Positions 1 through 6,759 of a stretch of 12,863 nt of DNA are shown here, in pieces. The translations under genes and the position numbers were made by a program. Origin of the DNA: Thiopontia sp964647745. Lineage in GTDB: Bacteria > Pseudomonadota > Gammaproteobacteria > GCF-002020875. Location: positions 1 to 12,863 of the forward strand of contig CAZYJG010000040.1 in NCBI GenBank assembly GCA_964647745.1. The letters are read 5' to 3'. Within the stretch, counting starts at the first letter, position 1. Every line of letters starts with the position of its first letter. Under the pieces are notes generated by a model that had not been told where the DNA came from, did no database searches, and worked only from the letters and a program-made list of their open reading frames with translations.

Positions 1-38
1 CTGCACCTGCACCATACCGTTCCGGTAGAATAGACCGG

Positions 39-1367
39 ATGACAAAACGATCTCCAGAGCTTCTCTCCCCTGCAGGGACCCTGCAGCACATGCGTGCGGC
101 CTTCGCCTATGGCGCCGATGCGGTCTATGCCGGTCTGCCGAGATATGGACTGCGGGTGCGTGAGAATGACTTTGACCTCGAAGGGCTGGGAGATGCCATT
201 GAGGAGGCACACAAGCAGCAGAAGAGTCTCTATGTAACGGCCAATATCCTGGCCCACAACAGCAAGGTTCACACCTTTGAGCGGGATATCGAGCCGGTGA
301 TCGAGTTGGGGCCGGATGCCCTGATCATGGCGGATCCCGGGTTGATCCATCTGGTGCGGGAGCGCTGGCCGGAACAGACTGTGCACCTCTCCGTACAGGC
401 CAATACCGTCAACTTTGCAGCGGTCAATTTCTGGAAAAGTCTGGGGATTGAGCGGGTGATTCTCTCCAGGGAGCTCTCTCTGGAGGAGGTGGAGGAGATT
501 CGCCAGCAGTGCCCGGATATTGAGCTGGAGGTCTTTGTCCATGGGGCGCTCTGCATGGCCTACTCCGGCCGCTGTCTCCTCTCCGGATACATCAACCATC
601 GGGACGCCAATCAGGGGAGCTGTACCAACGCCTGTCGCTGGGAGTACCGGGAGGTGGCCTCAACTGAGGATGATGGTGGTGATCTGCGTGTGGCTGAGCC
701 GCTCACAGAGCCAGAGCCCCAGTCCCGGCCCCAGTCCCAGAGAATTCTGATCGAGGAGATGGGGCGGCCTGGTCAGCCGATCCCGATGGAGGAGGATGAG
801 CACGGCACCTACATCATGAACTCCCGGGATCTGCGGGCAGTGGAGCATATTCAGCGGCTGGTGGAGATTGGGGTGGACTCCCTGAAGATCGAGGGGCGAA
901 CCAAGTCGATCTACTATGTCAGTCGGGTCTCCCAGGCCTATCGCAGGGCGATTGATGATGCAGTGGCCGGGCGTGGATTTGATCCCTCTCTACTGGCAGA
1001 GCTGGAGAATCTGGCCAGTCGTGGCTATACCGATGGATTCTTCAAGCGCCACCACAGCGAGGAGTACCAGAACTATATTCAGGGGAACTCCCAGGGGCAT
1101 CAGCAACTCTATGTGGCAGAGATCACCGCTTATGATGCCGAGAAGGGGCTGGCCACGCTGGTGGCCAAGAACAAGTTTGGGGTGGGGGATCGACTGGAGC
1201 TGATCCTTCCCAGTGGAAACCGTGAGATCACCCTGCAGAGGATTATCGGCAGGAAGGGTGAGCGGATGGAGGTGGTGCCAGGAGGGGGTTACACCGTGAC
1301 CGCAGAGCTCGATCTCTCGCCGGAAGAGGGGCAATACCAGTTTGGGATGATCGCCCGGTTTCTGTAA
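39..1367 (+). CDS. trhP: TrhP/YegQ-type U32 family tRNA U34 hydroxylation protein
   Basis: This is a U32-family protein ('peptidase U32', YegQ). In E. coli the family member TrhP takes part in prephenate-dependent formation of 5-hydroxyuridine at tRNA wobble position 34, the first step towards cmo5U. The N-terminus (PELLSPAGT, then FAYGADAVYAG) matches YegQ almost exactly. The block FVHGALCMAYSGRCLLSGY and the following CTNACRWEY give the family's four cysteines, C172, C179, C195 and C199, which are probably metal or Fe-S ligands. The motif LKIEGRTKS follows in the C-terminal half. Its 442 aa are close to the roughly 450 aa of E. coli YegQ. The ATG at 39 matches the family N-terminus, but no strong Shine-Dalgarno is visible. 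Residues about 205-240 form a hydrophilic variable loop that includes a tandem PQSR/PQSQ. The partner enzymes CmoA and CmoB lie about 9 kb downstream. Family assignment is firm; the exact reaction is transferred from E. coli. Confidence 0.93.
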   Translation: MTKRSPELLSPAGTLQHMRAAFAYGADAVYAGLPRYGLRVRENDFDLEGLGDAIEEAHKQQKSLYVTANILAHNSKVHTFERDIEPVIELGPDALIMADPGLIHLVRERWPEQTVHLSVQANTVNFAAVNFWKSLGIERVILSRELSLEEVEEIRQQCPDIELEVFVHGALCMAYSGRCLLSGYINHRDANQGSCTNACRWEYREVASTEDDGGDLRVAEPLTEPEPQSRPQSQRILIEEMGRPGQPIPMEEDEHGTYIMNSRDLRAVEHIQRLVEIGVDSLKIEGRTKSIYYVSRVSQAYRRAIDDAVAGRGFDPSLLAELENLASRGYTDGFFKRHHSEEYQNYIQGNSQGHQQLYVAEITAYDAEKGLATLVAKNKFGVGDRLELILPSGNREITLQRIIGRKGERMEVVPGGGYTVTAELDLSPEEGQYQFGMIARFL

Positions 1368-1389
1368 GGAGCCCCATTTTGCGGTACTA

Positions 1390-1419
1390 TCCCTACCTTC
1401 TTGTTAGGGAACAATTTTT
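1390..1419 (+). terminator. weak intrinsic-terminator-like hairpin after trhP
   Basis: TCCCTA (1390-1395) can pair with TAGGGA (1405-1410) across a 9-nt loop. A run of five T begins four bases later at 1415. The stem is short and the T run does not follow directly, so attenuation or chance are equally possible. It lies between the trhP stop and the hemB ribosome-binding site. Confidence 0.3.
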
Positions 1420-1437
1420 GATGAACGAGGAGATGTT

Positions 1438-2454
1438 GTGTCCAGGATAGAAACAGGCCGAGGCCAATTCCCAGAGGTGCGGATGCGCAGAATGCGGAGA
1501 GATGACTTCTCTCGTCGGATGATGCGTGAAAATCATCTGACCCCCGATGATCTGATCTACCCAATGTTTGTGATTGAGGGCAAGGACCGTCGTCAGAAGG
1601 TCAGGTCCATGCCGGGGGTGGAGCGGGTCTCCATTGATCAACTACTCAAGGAGGCGAAGGAGCTGGTTGCCCTGGGAATTCCCACCATTGCCCTCTTTCC
1701 AGTGGTCCCCAAAAACAAGAAGTCACTGCTGGCAGAAGAGGCCTGGAATCCAGAGGGGCTGGCGCAGCGCGCCGTCCGTGCCCTGAAAAAGAAGTTCCCT
1801 CAACTGGGTGTGATGACCGATGTGGCACTCGATCCATTCACCACTCATGGACAGGATGGGATCATCGATGATTCTGGGTATGTGCTTAATGATGAGACGG
1901 TTGAGGTGTTGATGCGGCAGGCGCTCTCCCATGCCGAGGCGGGTGCCGATATTGTGGCCCCCTCCGACATGATGGATGGGCGTATTGGCGATATTCGCTT
2001 TGCACTGGAGGAGGATGGCCATATCCATACCCGAATCATGGCCTACTCTGCCAAGTATGCCTCCAGCTTCTATGGTCCATTCCGGGATGCGGTGGGCTCT
2101 GCGGCCAACCTCGGCTCCGGGGATAAATCCACCTACCAGATGGATCCCGCCAACAGTAATGAGGCGCTTTGGGAAGTTGGTCTCGATCTCGAGGAGGGGG
2201 CCGACATGGTGATGGTCAAGCCTGGGATGCCCTATCTCGACATTGTTCGTCGGGTGAAGGATCAGTATGGGGCCCCAACCTTTGTCTACCACGTCAGCGG
2301 GGAGTACAGCATGCTTAAGGCAGCGGCGATGAAGGGGTGGCTCAATGAGCGAGCCGTGGTGCTCGAGGCGCTGCTGGGCTGCAAGCGTGCGGGTGCCGAT
2401 GGCATCCTGACCTACTACGCCAAGGATGTGGCAAACTGGCTGAAAGAACAGTAG
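1438..2454 (+). CDS. hemB: delta-aminolevulinic acid dehydratase (porphobilinogen synthase), Mg-type
   Basis: HemB condenses two 5-aminolevulinate molecules into porphobilinogen, an early cytoplasmic step of tetrapyrrole synthesis. The two Schiff-base lysines are present: K206 in AYSAKYAS and K261 in MVMVKPGMPYLD. The metal region reads DVALDPFTTHGQDG, with D128, D132 and D140 in place of the cysteines of zinc enzymes. This is the Mg-dependent Pseudomonas type. I chose the GTG start because AGGAGA (1428-1433) sits just upstream and because pseudomonad HemB has a similar N-terminal extension before the RMRRMRRDDFSRR block; an internal ATG at 1483 is the alternative. The 338 aa length is normal. 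The stop codon shares one base with the aroE start, so the two are probably co-transcribed and translationally coupled. Confidence 0.96.
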   Translation: MSRIETGRGQFPEVRMRRMRRDDFSRRMMRENHLTPDDLIYPMFVIEGKDRRQKVRSMPGVERVSIDQLLKEAKELVALGIPTIALFPVVPKNKKSLLAEEAWNPEGLAQRAVRALKKKFPQLGVMTDVALDPFTTHGQDGIIDDSGYVLNDETVEVLMRQALSHAEAGADIVAPSDMMDGRIGDIRFALEEDGHIHTRIMAYSAKYASSFYGPFRDAVGSAANLGSGDKSTYQMDPANSNEALWEVGLDLEEGADMVMVKPGMPYLDIVRRVKDQYGAPTFVYHVSGEYSMLKAAAMKGWLNERAVVLEALLGCKRAGADGILTYYAKDVANWLKEQ

Positions 2455-3266
2455 TGACAGACCGTTACATGGTGGTGGGCAACCCGATCGCCCACAGCAA
2501 GTCCCCACAGATCCACACCCTGTTTGCCGAGCAGGCTGGCCAGGATCTGGTTTATGAGAAGCAGAAGGTCGAGGCCGGAACCTTCCTGCAGGTACTGGAT
2601 GCCTTTCAGCAGCTGGAGGGGAGGGGGATGAATGTGACCGTCCCCTACAAGCATGAGGCGTGGGAGGCGGTGGATGAGCGCTCTCCCCGTGCCGAGCGTG
2701 CAGGTGCAGTCAATACCATCCAGATTCGCGAGGATGGCAGTCGCTATGGGGACAACACCGACGGGGTGGGGCTGCTGCGTGACCTGATCCAGAACCATGG
2801 GGTTGAGCTCAAGGGGAAGAGGATTCTGCTACTCGGTGCCGGTGGAGCGATCCGCGGGGTGCTTGAGCCAATCCTCAATGAGGGGCCGGAACAGCTCACC
2901 ATTGCCAACCGAACAGCAGAGCGGGCTGAGATCCTGGCCGAGGAGTTCTCCGATCTGGGTCGTGTAGAGGGTGGCGGATTTGATGAGCTGGATGGGCAGC
3001 ACTTTGATCTGGTGATCAACGGCACCGCAGCGAGCCTGCAGGGGGAGATGCCGCCGCTTCCCTTCGATCTGCTGGCACCCAATGCGGTCTGTTACGACCT
3101 GATGTACGCATCCGAACCGACCCCGTTTATGGAGTGGGGTGAGGAGTTTGGCGCCTCAAAAGTGCTCGATGGGCTCGGTATGCTGGTGGAGCAGGCGGCC
3201 GAGTCATTCCTGCTGTGGCGTGGTGTGCGCCCGGATACGGCGCCAGTGATTGCGGCTTTGCGTTAG
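2454..3266 (+). CDS. aroE: shikimate dehydrogenase (NADP+)
   Basis: AroE reduces 3-dehydroshikimate to shikimate with NADPH, on the route to chorismate. The substrate-binding N-terminus GNPIAHSKSP contains the Ser-Lys-Ser signature. The catalytic pair is K66 in NVTVPYK and D103 in NTDGVG. The nucleotide-binding loop GAGGA occupies residues 128-132, IANRT carries the NADP-type Asn-Arg-Thr, and DGLGMLVEQAA is the usual C-terminal motif. The 270 aa length is typical. Translation starts at GTG 2454, whose first base is the last base of the hemB stop; alignment to E. coli AroE supports this start over the ATG at 2469. Its end product chorismate feeds prephenate, which TrhP and CmoA depend on, and 4-hydroxybenzoate, the precursor of the UbiD substrate; the genes for all three lie in this window. 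Confidence 0.96.
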   Translation: MTDRYMVVGNPIAHSKSPQIHTLFAEQAGQDLVYEKQKVEAGTFLQVLDAFQQLEGRGMNVTVPYKHEAWEAVDERSPRAERAGAVNTIQIREDGSRYGDNTDGVGLLRDLIQNHGVELKGKRILLLGAGGAIRGVLEPILNEGPEQLTIANRTAERAEILAEEFSDLGRVEGGGFDELDGQHFDLVINGTAASLQGEMPPLPFDLLAPNAVCYDLMYASEPTPFMEWGEEFGASKVLDGLGMLVEQAAESFLLWRGVRPDTAPVIAALR

Positions 3267-3295
3267 TTGGAATGTTAGAGCTGACACTTTGAACC

Positions 3296-3304
3296 AGGAG
3301 GAGG
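3296..3304 (+). promoter_or_regulatory. strong Shine-Dalgarno that sets the GTG start at 3312
   Basis: AGGAGGAGG ends seven bases before GTG 3312, an ideal spacing. The nearer ATG at 3307 is only two bases away and opens a nine-codon frame ending at 3334-3336. The GTG is therefore the likely start of the membrane protein. The mini-frame could act as a small upstream or overlapping ORF, but nothing proves this. Confidence 0.6.
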
Positions 3305-3311
3305 TTATGCG

Positions 3312-3767
3312 GTGGGCTCAGCGAGTGGTAGTCTGAATTTGCATGTCGCGCACCACCGATTGACCACCCTGGCCATGTTCACTTGGTATCTGGGTAGTGC
3401 CATTCTTACACTGAAGGCGGCCTCTCTGCTGATTCAGGCTGTCGAAATCACTGCCAACTCTGCCGCCTTTCTCTGGGTAATCATTGGCGGTATCACCATT
3501 GGAACCTTAAAGGCACGCTACCTTTTCCTGCCAGCCTGTCGAAAAAACCTGCTGCGTATTCAGGCTCTGGAGGAGCCGAGATTGTGGCAATTCTTCCGTC
3601 CTCGGTTCTTTCTCTTTCTTGGGTTAATGGTTTCAGCGGGAGCACTGCTGTCACGCTGGGCAGAGGGGGATTTCACTACATTGATTCTGGTTGCTACACT
3701 GGATATCAGTATTGCGACCGCACTGCTCGGAAGCAGTGGACCCTTTTGGTACCAAAATAACAAGTGA
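3312..3767 (+). CDS. hypothetical four-helix inner-membrane protein
   Basis: I do not recognise this 151-aa protein. It has four hydrophobic stretches, at about residues 23-42, 48-66, 97-115 and 121-138. A basic, Cys-containing cytoplasmic-looking loop (LKARYLFLPACRKNLLRI, followed by EEPRLWQFFRPRFF) lies between the second and third. No catalytic motif or signal peptide is evident. The GTG start follows a very strong AGGAGGAGG. It lies 45 bases after aroE on the same strand and could be read through from hemB-aroE. The stop codon TGA (3765-3767) lies inside the left arm of a perfect 19-bp hairpin. Base composition resembles the core genes more than the AT-richer fic region downstream. The reading frame is probably real, with strong coding-like hydrophobic periodicity and SD; the function is unknown. 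Confidence 0.7.
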   Translation: MGSASGSLNLHVAHHRLTTLAMFTWYLGSAILTLKAASLLIQAVEITANSAAFLWVIIGGITIGTLKARYLFLPACRKNLLRIQALEEPRLWQFFRPRFFLFLGLMVSAGALLSRWAEGDFTTLILVATLDISIATALLGSSGPFWYQNNK

Positions 3768-3803
3768 ATGCTCCACCGCCTTCAGGCGGTGGAGCATTCA
3801 CTT
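3762..3803. repeat. perfect 19-bp inverted repeat with TTCA loop
   Basis: The arm AAGTGAATGCTCCACCGCC (3762-3780) is perfectly complementary to 3785-3803, with the tetraloop TTCA at 3781-3784. It includes the TGA stop of the membrane-protein gene. No T run follows on either strand, so it is not a classic intrinsic terminator, although a stem this stable could stop or protect transcripts. Its C-rich arms around a TTCA loop resemble end hairpins of IS200/IS605-type elements or REP units from memory, but no tnpA or tnpB lies nearby. Confidence 0.8.
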
Positions 3804-3813
3804 CTGCTGAGGT

Positions 3814-3862
3814 CGGGAAGTGCTGTGGGAAGTAATGCTTGATAAGTTGCAATCACTTCCCG
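3814..3862. promoter_or_regulatory. candidate operator: iterated GGGAAGT sites before fic
   Basis: GGGAAGT occurs at 3815-3821 and 3827-3833, twelve bases apart in direct orientation, and inverted (ACTTCCC) at 3855-3861. The outer copies extend to a perfect 9-bp inverted repeat, CGGGAAGTG (3814-3822) and CACTTCCCG (3854-3862). The last copy falls between the proposed -35 and -10 of fic, a position suited to repression. The likely binder is unknown; the HTH-like N-terminus of the Fic protein itself is one candidate. Confidence 0.4.
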
Positions 3863-3868
3863 GATTAT
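3839..3868 (+). promoter_or_regulatory. possible sigma70 promoter of fic
   Basis: TTGATA (3839-3844) is a good -35 match and is separated by 18 bases from GATTAT (3863-3868), a 4 of 6 match to TATAAT. It would give a very short leader before GTG 3884. This was judged by eye only. Confidence 0.3.
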
Positions 3869-3883
3869 GTATCGTAGGAACCA

Positions 3884-4822
3884 GTGTTGGTTGTTAATAT
3901 TGATCCTGTGAATTTTCAAGCAATCAGTTACCTGGAAAAGATAAGTCGTCTTCAGGACCACTTTGTCTACTCGACCAAGCTGTCGGAAGCAATTGGTGTT
4001 TCAAGAAGGACGGTTCTCAATTGGAAGAACAGGCCCTCCTCGATCTCGGCCACTCATCAGCTGGAGATTGATGTCCTCTACTGCAGGATTTTTTTAATTC
4101 CGGAATGGGACCACGATCAGAGTTTTGAGCCTGTGCTGGTGCCAGATAAGCTGCTAAACAGTAAGCACCTGTTTTTGCCATACCTGAAAGCGCTCAGTTT
4201 CGGCACGGTTGAGATAGAGACCAATATCACGCAGCAGGATTTTGACAGGATCATTGATGAGGAAAAGCTCCCCAGGAATATGGACAGGAGAACTTTCCAC
4301 GAGGGGTTCAATGCCTTTGTCACCAATCAACGCATCTGGGAGAGGATTGTTGGTCGGCATGAGTCGATGGAGATTACCGAGGAGGTGATCAAGTCACTGC
4401 ATGCCTCCTTTATGCAGGGGGTTCGTGATGATTCAGGTCTCTACTCAACGAGGCATCGGGTAATGGGGAGGCTGGAGGGGGTTGAAACGACATCGCCAGA
4501 GGATATTCCAGAGGAGGTAAACCGCTGGGTCTACAAGGTGGGGAAGGCGGATACGTTGGATGAAATTGCCCGGGCGCACGCCTGGTTTATGTTGATCCAT
4601 CCGTTTGGTGATGGAAATGGTCGCGTAGGCAGGGCGCTGGCAATGATCCAGTGCCTGAACGCAGGGCTGATGCCGCCACTGCTGGATGGAGGAAACAGGG
4701 CAATCTACTATGCAGCCATGGAGCATGCCATGCGACACGGAAGACACATGCCGCTCATCAGGCTCTTTCATGAAACATCGGGGTCAAACCGCACGCCGTT
4801 ACCGGCAAACAATCTAGTGTAA
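3884..4822 (+). CDS. Fic-domain protein with N-terminal HTH-like segment
   Basis: Fic proteins transfer AMP or another nucleotide moiety to target side chains. The active-site motif HPFGDGNGRVGR at residues 239-250 fully matches HPFx[D/E]GNGRxxR, so catalytic His239 and the phosphate-binding loop are intact. Upstream, SGLYSTRHRVMG matches the usual pre-motif region of the fold. Residues about 30-50 (LSEAIGVSRRTVLNWKNRP) look like a helix-turn-helix. I find no canonical [S/T]xxxE[G/N] inhibitory motif on either side of the Fic core, and no small antitoxin gene next to it. The GTG start is backed by a modest TAGGA at 3875-3879; TTG 3887 is possible. Composition is AT-richer than core genes (row 3961-4020 counts 28 of 60 GC), which suggests acquisition. 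The gene converges on an ATPase gene. Family is certain, target unknown. Confidence 0.9.
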   Translation: MLVVNIDPVNFQAISYLEKISRLQDHFVYSTKLSEAIGVSRRTVLNWKNRPSSISATHQLEIDVLYCRIFLIPEWDHDQSFEPVLVPDKLLNSKHLFLPYLKALSFGTVEIETNITQQDFDRIIDEEKLPRNMDRRTFHEGFNAFVTNQRIWERIVGRHESMEITEEVIKSLHASFMQGVRDDSGLYSTRHRVMGRLEGVETTSPEDIPEEVNRWVYKVGKADTLDEIARAHAWFMLIHPFGDGNGRVGRALAMIQCLNAGLMPPLLDGGNRAIYYAAMEHAMRHGRHMPLIRLFHETSGSNRTPLPANNLV

Positions 4823-4836
4823 TGTTTGCTCCGGTA
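4800..4836 (+). terminator. imperfect hairpin over the fic stop codon
   Basis: TACCGGCAAACA (4800-4811) pairs with TGTTTGCTCCGGTA (4823-4836), leaving a two-base bulge in the right arm and an 11-nt loop that holds the TAA stop. No T run follows. It may terminate or stabilise the fic transcript between convergent genes. Confidence 0.35.
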
Positions 4837-4857
4837 CCCCTTTATGGTACCCCTTTA
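4833..4857. repeat. two-copy 12-bp direct repeat
   Basis: GGTACCCCTTTA occurs at 4833-4844 and again at 4846-4857, with one base between. It lies between the convergent fic and ATPase genes and overlaps the hairpin at the fic end. It could be a slippage duplication or a scar of insertion. Confidence 0.6.
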
Positions 4858-4905
4858 GTGCTCGCCTTAATTTAGCAGGATTTACCGGGCAAGGTACTAG
4901 GATTA

Positions 4906-6054
4906 TTACAATCCAGTCACGGAGACAATTTTATCGAGTGGATATGGGCTATCTACAGGAGCAACAACCCATGCTTGATCAATTCCTAGATCGTCCAGTG
5001 CGTTCCAGAAACCTTTAGATAGTTTTGGTGCGGTTGATGCCTTGAATTCAAAGGCTATTTTTTTATCACCACGCACCAGAACAAGGTCAATCTCTGTCCC
5101 TGTTGCAGTACGATAGAAGAACGGCTCCCAATCGGGGTGTCGTGCAATAATCGTCTCTATTGCCATGCTCTCCCATGAGACACCAAAAACAGGATGTCCC
5201 ATCATCTCATCGTAGCTATCAATTGAGAGGAGTGTATGGAGAATGCCGCTATCTCGGATATACACCTTCGGGGATTTGACCAACCTTTTTTTCAGGTTAG
5301 GGGTGTATGGCTGCAATATACGCAACATAAATGTCTCTTCCAGGAGATCAACATATGAGCGCAGTGTGGTGTGGCTAACGCCCAATGCCCCCCCTAACTT
5401 TGAACTATTCAGTATTTGTCCCTGAGAGTGGGCACACATCTGCCAAAAGCGGTGCAAGGTTGAGGCGGGGATTCTGAATCCCAGTTGCGGAATGTCTTTC
5501 TCTAGAAAGGTGCGGATGAAATTCTCGCGCCAACGAATACTTGCCTTGTCGCTGCGGGCGAGCAGACTATCTGGAAAACCACCTCTAAACCAGAACTGCT
5601 CTAATGAGATGGAGTTTGATTTGTCTCTATTGATCTCATCGTAAGAGAGGGGCGCAAGTTCAATATAGGCCACTCTGCCTGCTAGTGATTCAGAACTTTG
5701 GGCAATAAGCTCTCTAGATGCAGAGCCTAAAATAAGGAACTGAGCATTAGACCTGTTTCTGTCAACGATTGAGCGAATGACAGGAAATACCTCTGGCAAT
5801 CTCTGTATTTCATCAAGGCAGATCAGCTCTCCCTGGTGCTGTAGAAAAAACAGTTCTGGCTCTTGTAGTTTGGCAAGATCTCTGGGGCTCTCTAAATCAA
5901 GATATACCGTGTTTGGTTTTAGTGACAACAGCCTCTTTGCAAGAGTGGATTTTCCACACTGTCTAGGCCCCAGTAGAGCAACAACAGGAAACTCTTCCAG
6001 GGACTCTTCAAGCTCTATTTGAACCGTTCTGTCTACGATGTTTTTTCCATGCAT
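4906..6054 (-). CDS. AAA-type ATPase with DUF4143 domain
   Basis: This is a member of the widespread, poorly understood AAA/DUF4143 ATP-binding proteins. Walker A is GPRQCGKST at residues 29-37 and Walker B is LICLDE at 77-82, followed by FLILGSASRELI as a sensor-like strand. The middle (about 190-300) is the DUF4143 region with a winged-helix-like GGALGVSHTTLRSYVDLLEET. The C-terminus has GTEIDLVLVRG and then FEFKAS (about 319-340), the D...ExK layout of a PD-(D/E)XK nuclease-like fold. At 382 aa it appears full length. The only usable start is ATG 6054, with no clear SD. Composition is AT-rich (row 5701-5760 counts 25 of 60 GC). It runs convergent to fic and downstream of the carbonic anhydrase on the same strand, 96 bases away. 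Role unknown; defence, mobile-element or toxin-antitoxin links have been suggested for the family. Confidence 0.9.
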   Translation of the reverse strand: MHGKNIVDRTVQIELEESLEEFPVVALLGPRQCGKSTLAKRLLSLKPNTVYLDLESPRDLAKLQEPELFFLQHQGELICLDEIQRLPEVFPVIRSIVDRNRSNAQFLILGSASRELIAQSSESLAGRVAYIELAPLSYDEINRDKSNSISLEQFWFRGGFPDSLLARSDKASIRWRENFIRTFLEKDIPQLGFRIPASTLHRFWQMCAHSQGQILNSSKLGGALGVSHTTLRSYVDLLEETFMLRILQPYTPNLKKRLVKSPKVYIRDSGILHTLLSIDSYDEMMGHPVFGVSWESMAIETIIARHPDWEPFFYRTATGTEIDLVLVRGDKKIAFEFKASTAPKLSKGFWNALDDLGIDQAWVVAPVDSPYPLDKIVSVTGL

Positions 6055-6150
6055 ATTGCAAGTCTATCACACAATATACATAGTTGCTGGGGGCAATGAA
6101 CTGGGCTTTGGGACGGAAGTCCAAAAAAAGTGTTCTGTAACAGGTGCTGA

Positions 6151-6681
6151 TCAACCCAGATAATCATTTTTCAGCCGAACATAGTTGTCAGCTGAGGTCT
6201 TGAGCCATCTCAGCTCACTCTCGGTTAGCTCACGCGCTCGAACCGCGGGGCTTCCCCTCCAGAGATAACCCCCCTCCAGTCGCTTGCCCGGTGCCACCAG
6301 GCTGCCGGCGGCCAGAAATACCTCATCCTCCAGTACCGCCCCATCGAGTACAGTGGCCCCCATCCCGATCAGGCAGCGGTTGCCAATGGTGCAGGCGTGG
6401 AGGATGGCTCCATGTCCGATGGTGACCTCATCCCCAATAATCAGCGGATAGCCAGCGGGGGCGCTCTCATTGGGCTGGGTGACATGGAGGACCGAGTTGT
6501 CCTGAATATTAGTGCGTGCCCCGATCTCAATCCGGTGAACATCGCCACGAACCGAGACCAGCGGCCAGATAGAGCTATCTCTGCCGATGGTGGTTCTGCC
6601 AATCACCTGTGCCGAGGGGTCAATAAAGACACTTTCATCAAATTGTGGGTTCCAGTCTCGGTAGGGGCGAATATTGTTCAT
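6151..6681 (-). CDS. gamma-carbonic anhydrase family protein (YrdA-like)
   Basis: This left-handed beta-helix protein has hexapeptide repeats through its middle. The predicted metal ligands of the gamma-carbonic anhydrase family are H66 (SVLHVT), H90 and H95 (TIGHGAILHACTIG), with the usual five-residue gap. RGDVH and ARTNIQDNS are also conserved. Members may hydrate CO2, but many bacterial YrdA-like proteins have no proven activity. The open frame extends back to 6852, but I start it at ATG 6681. This gives MNNIRPYRDW, which lines up with E. coli YrdA and yields a normal 176 aa; ATG 6693 is possible. It is divergent from prlC with 78 bases between starts, an arrangement also known in pseudomonads. 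Downstream there is a run of seven T on the coding strand (6129-6123), which might help termination. Confidence 0.92.
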   Translation of the reverse strand: MNNIRPYRDWNPQFDESVFIDPSAQVIGRTTIGRDSSIWPLVSVRGDVHRIEIGARTNIQDNSVLHVTQPNESAPAGYPLIIGDEVTIGHGAILHACTIGNRCLIGMGATVLDGAVLEDEVFLAAGSLVAPGKRLEGGYLWRGSPAVRARELTESELRWLKTSADNYVRLKNDYLG

Positions 6682-6759
6682 GGGCTGTTCCATTGCCAAG
6701 GGGTGGGTGAGCTGATAGTTTACCGGATCTTTATCACTAAGCGTTGAGATGGAGCTGTC

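Noticed and set aside
1..38. Promoter or hairpin (CCGGT/ACCGG at 22-38) before trhP
   Set aside because: The stem is only five base pairs and too little upstream sequence is visible to judge a promoter.
1723..2508. A 261-codon open frame on the minus strand opposite hemB
   Set aside because: It is the shadow of hemB codon structure; its peptide is rich in His, Gly and Ile with no family pattern, while hemB is certain.
3884..6054. Fic and DUF4143 ATPase as a toxin-antitoxin pair
   Set aside because: The genes are convergent, each is full length, and neither resembles a known Fic antitoxin; adjacency alone does not support pairing.
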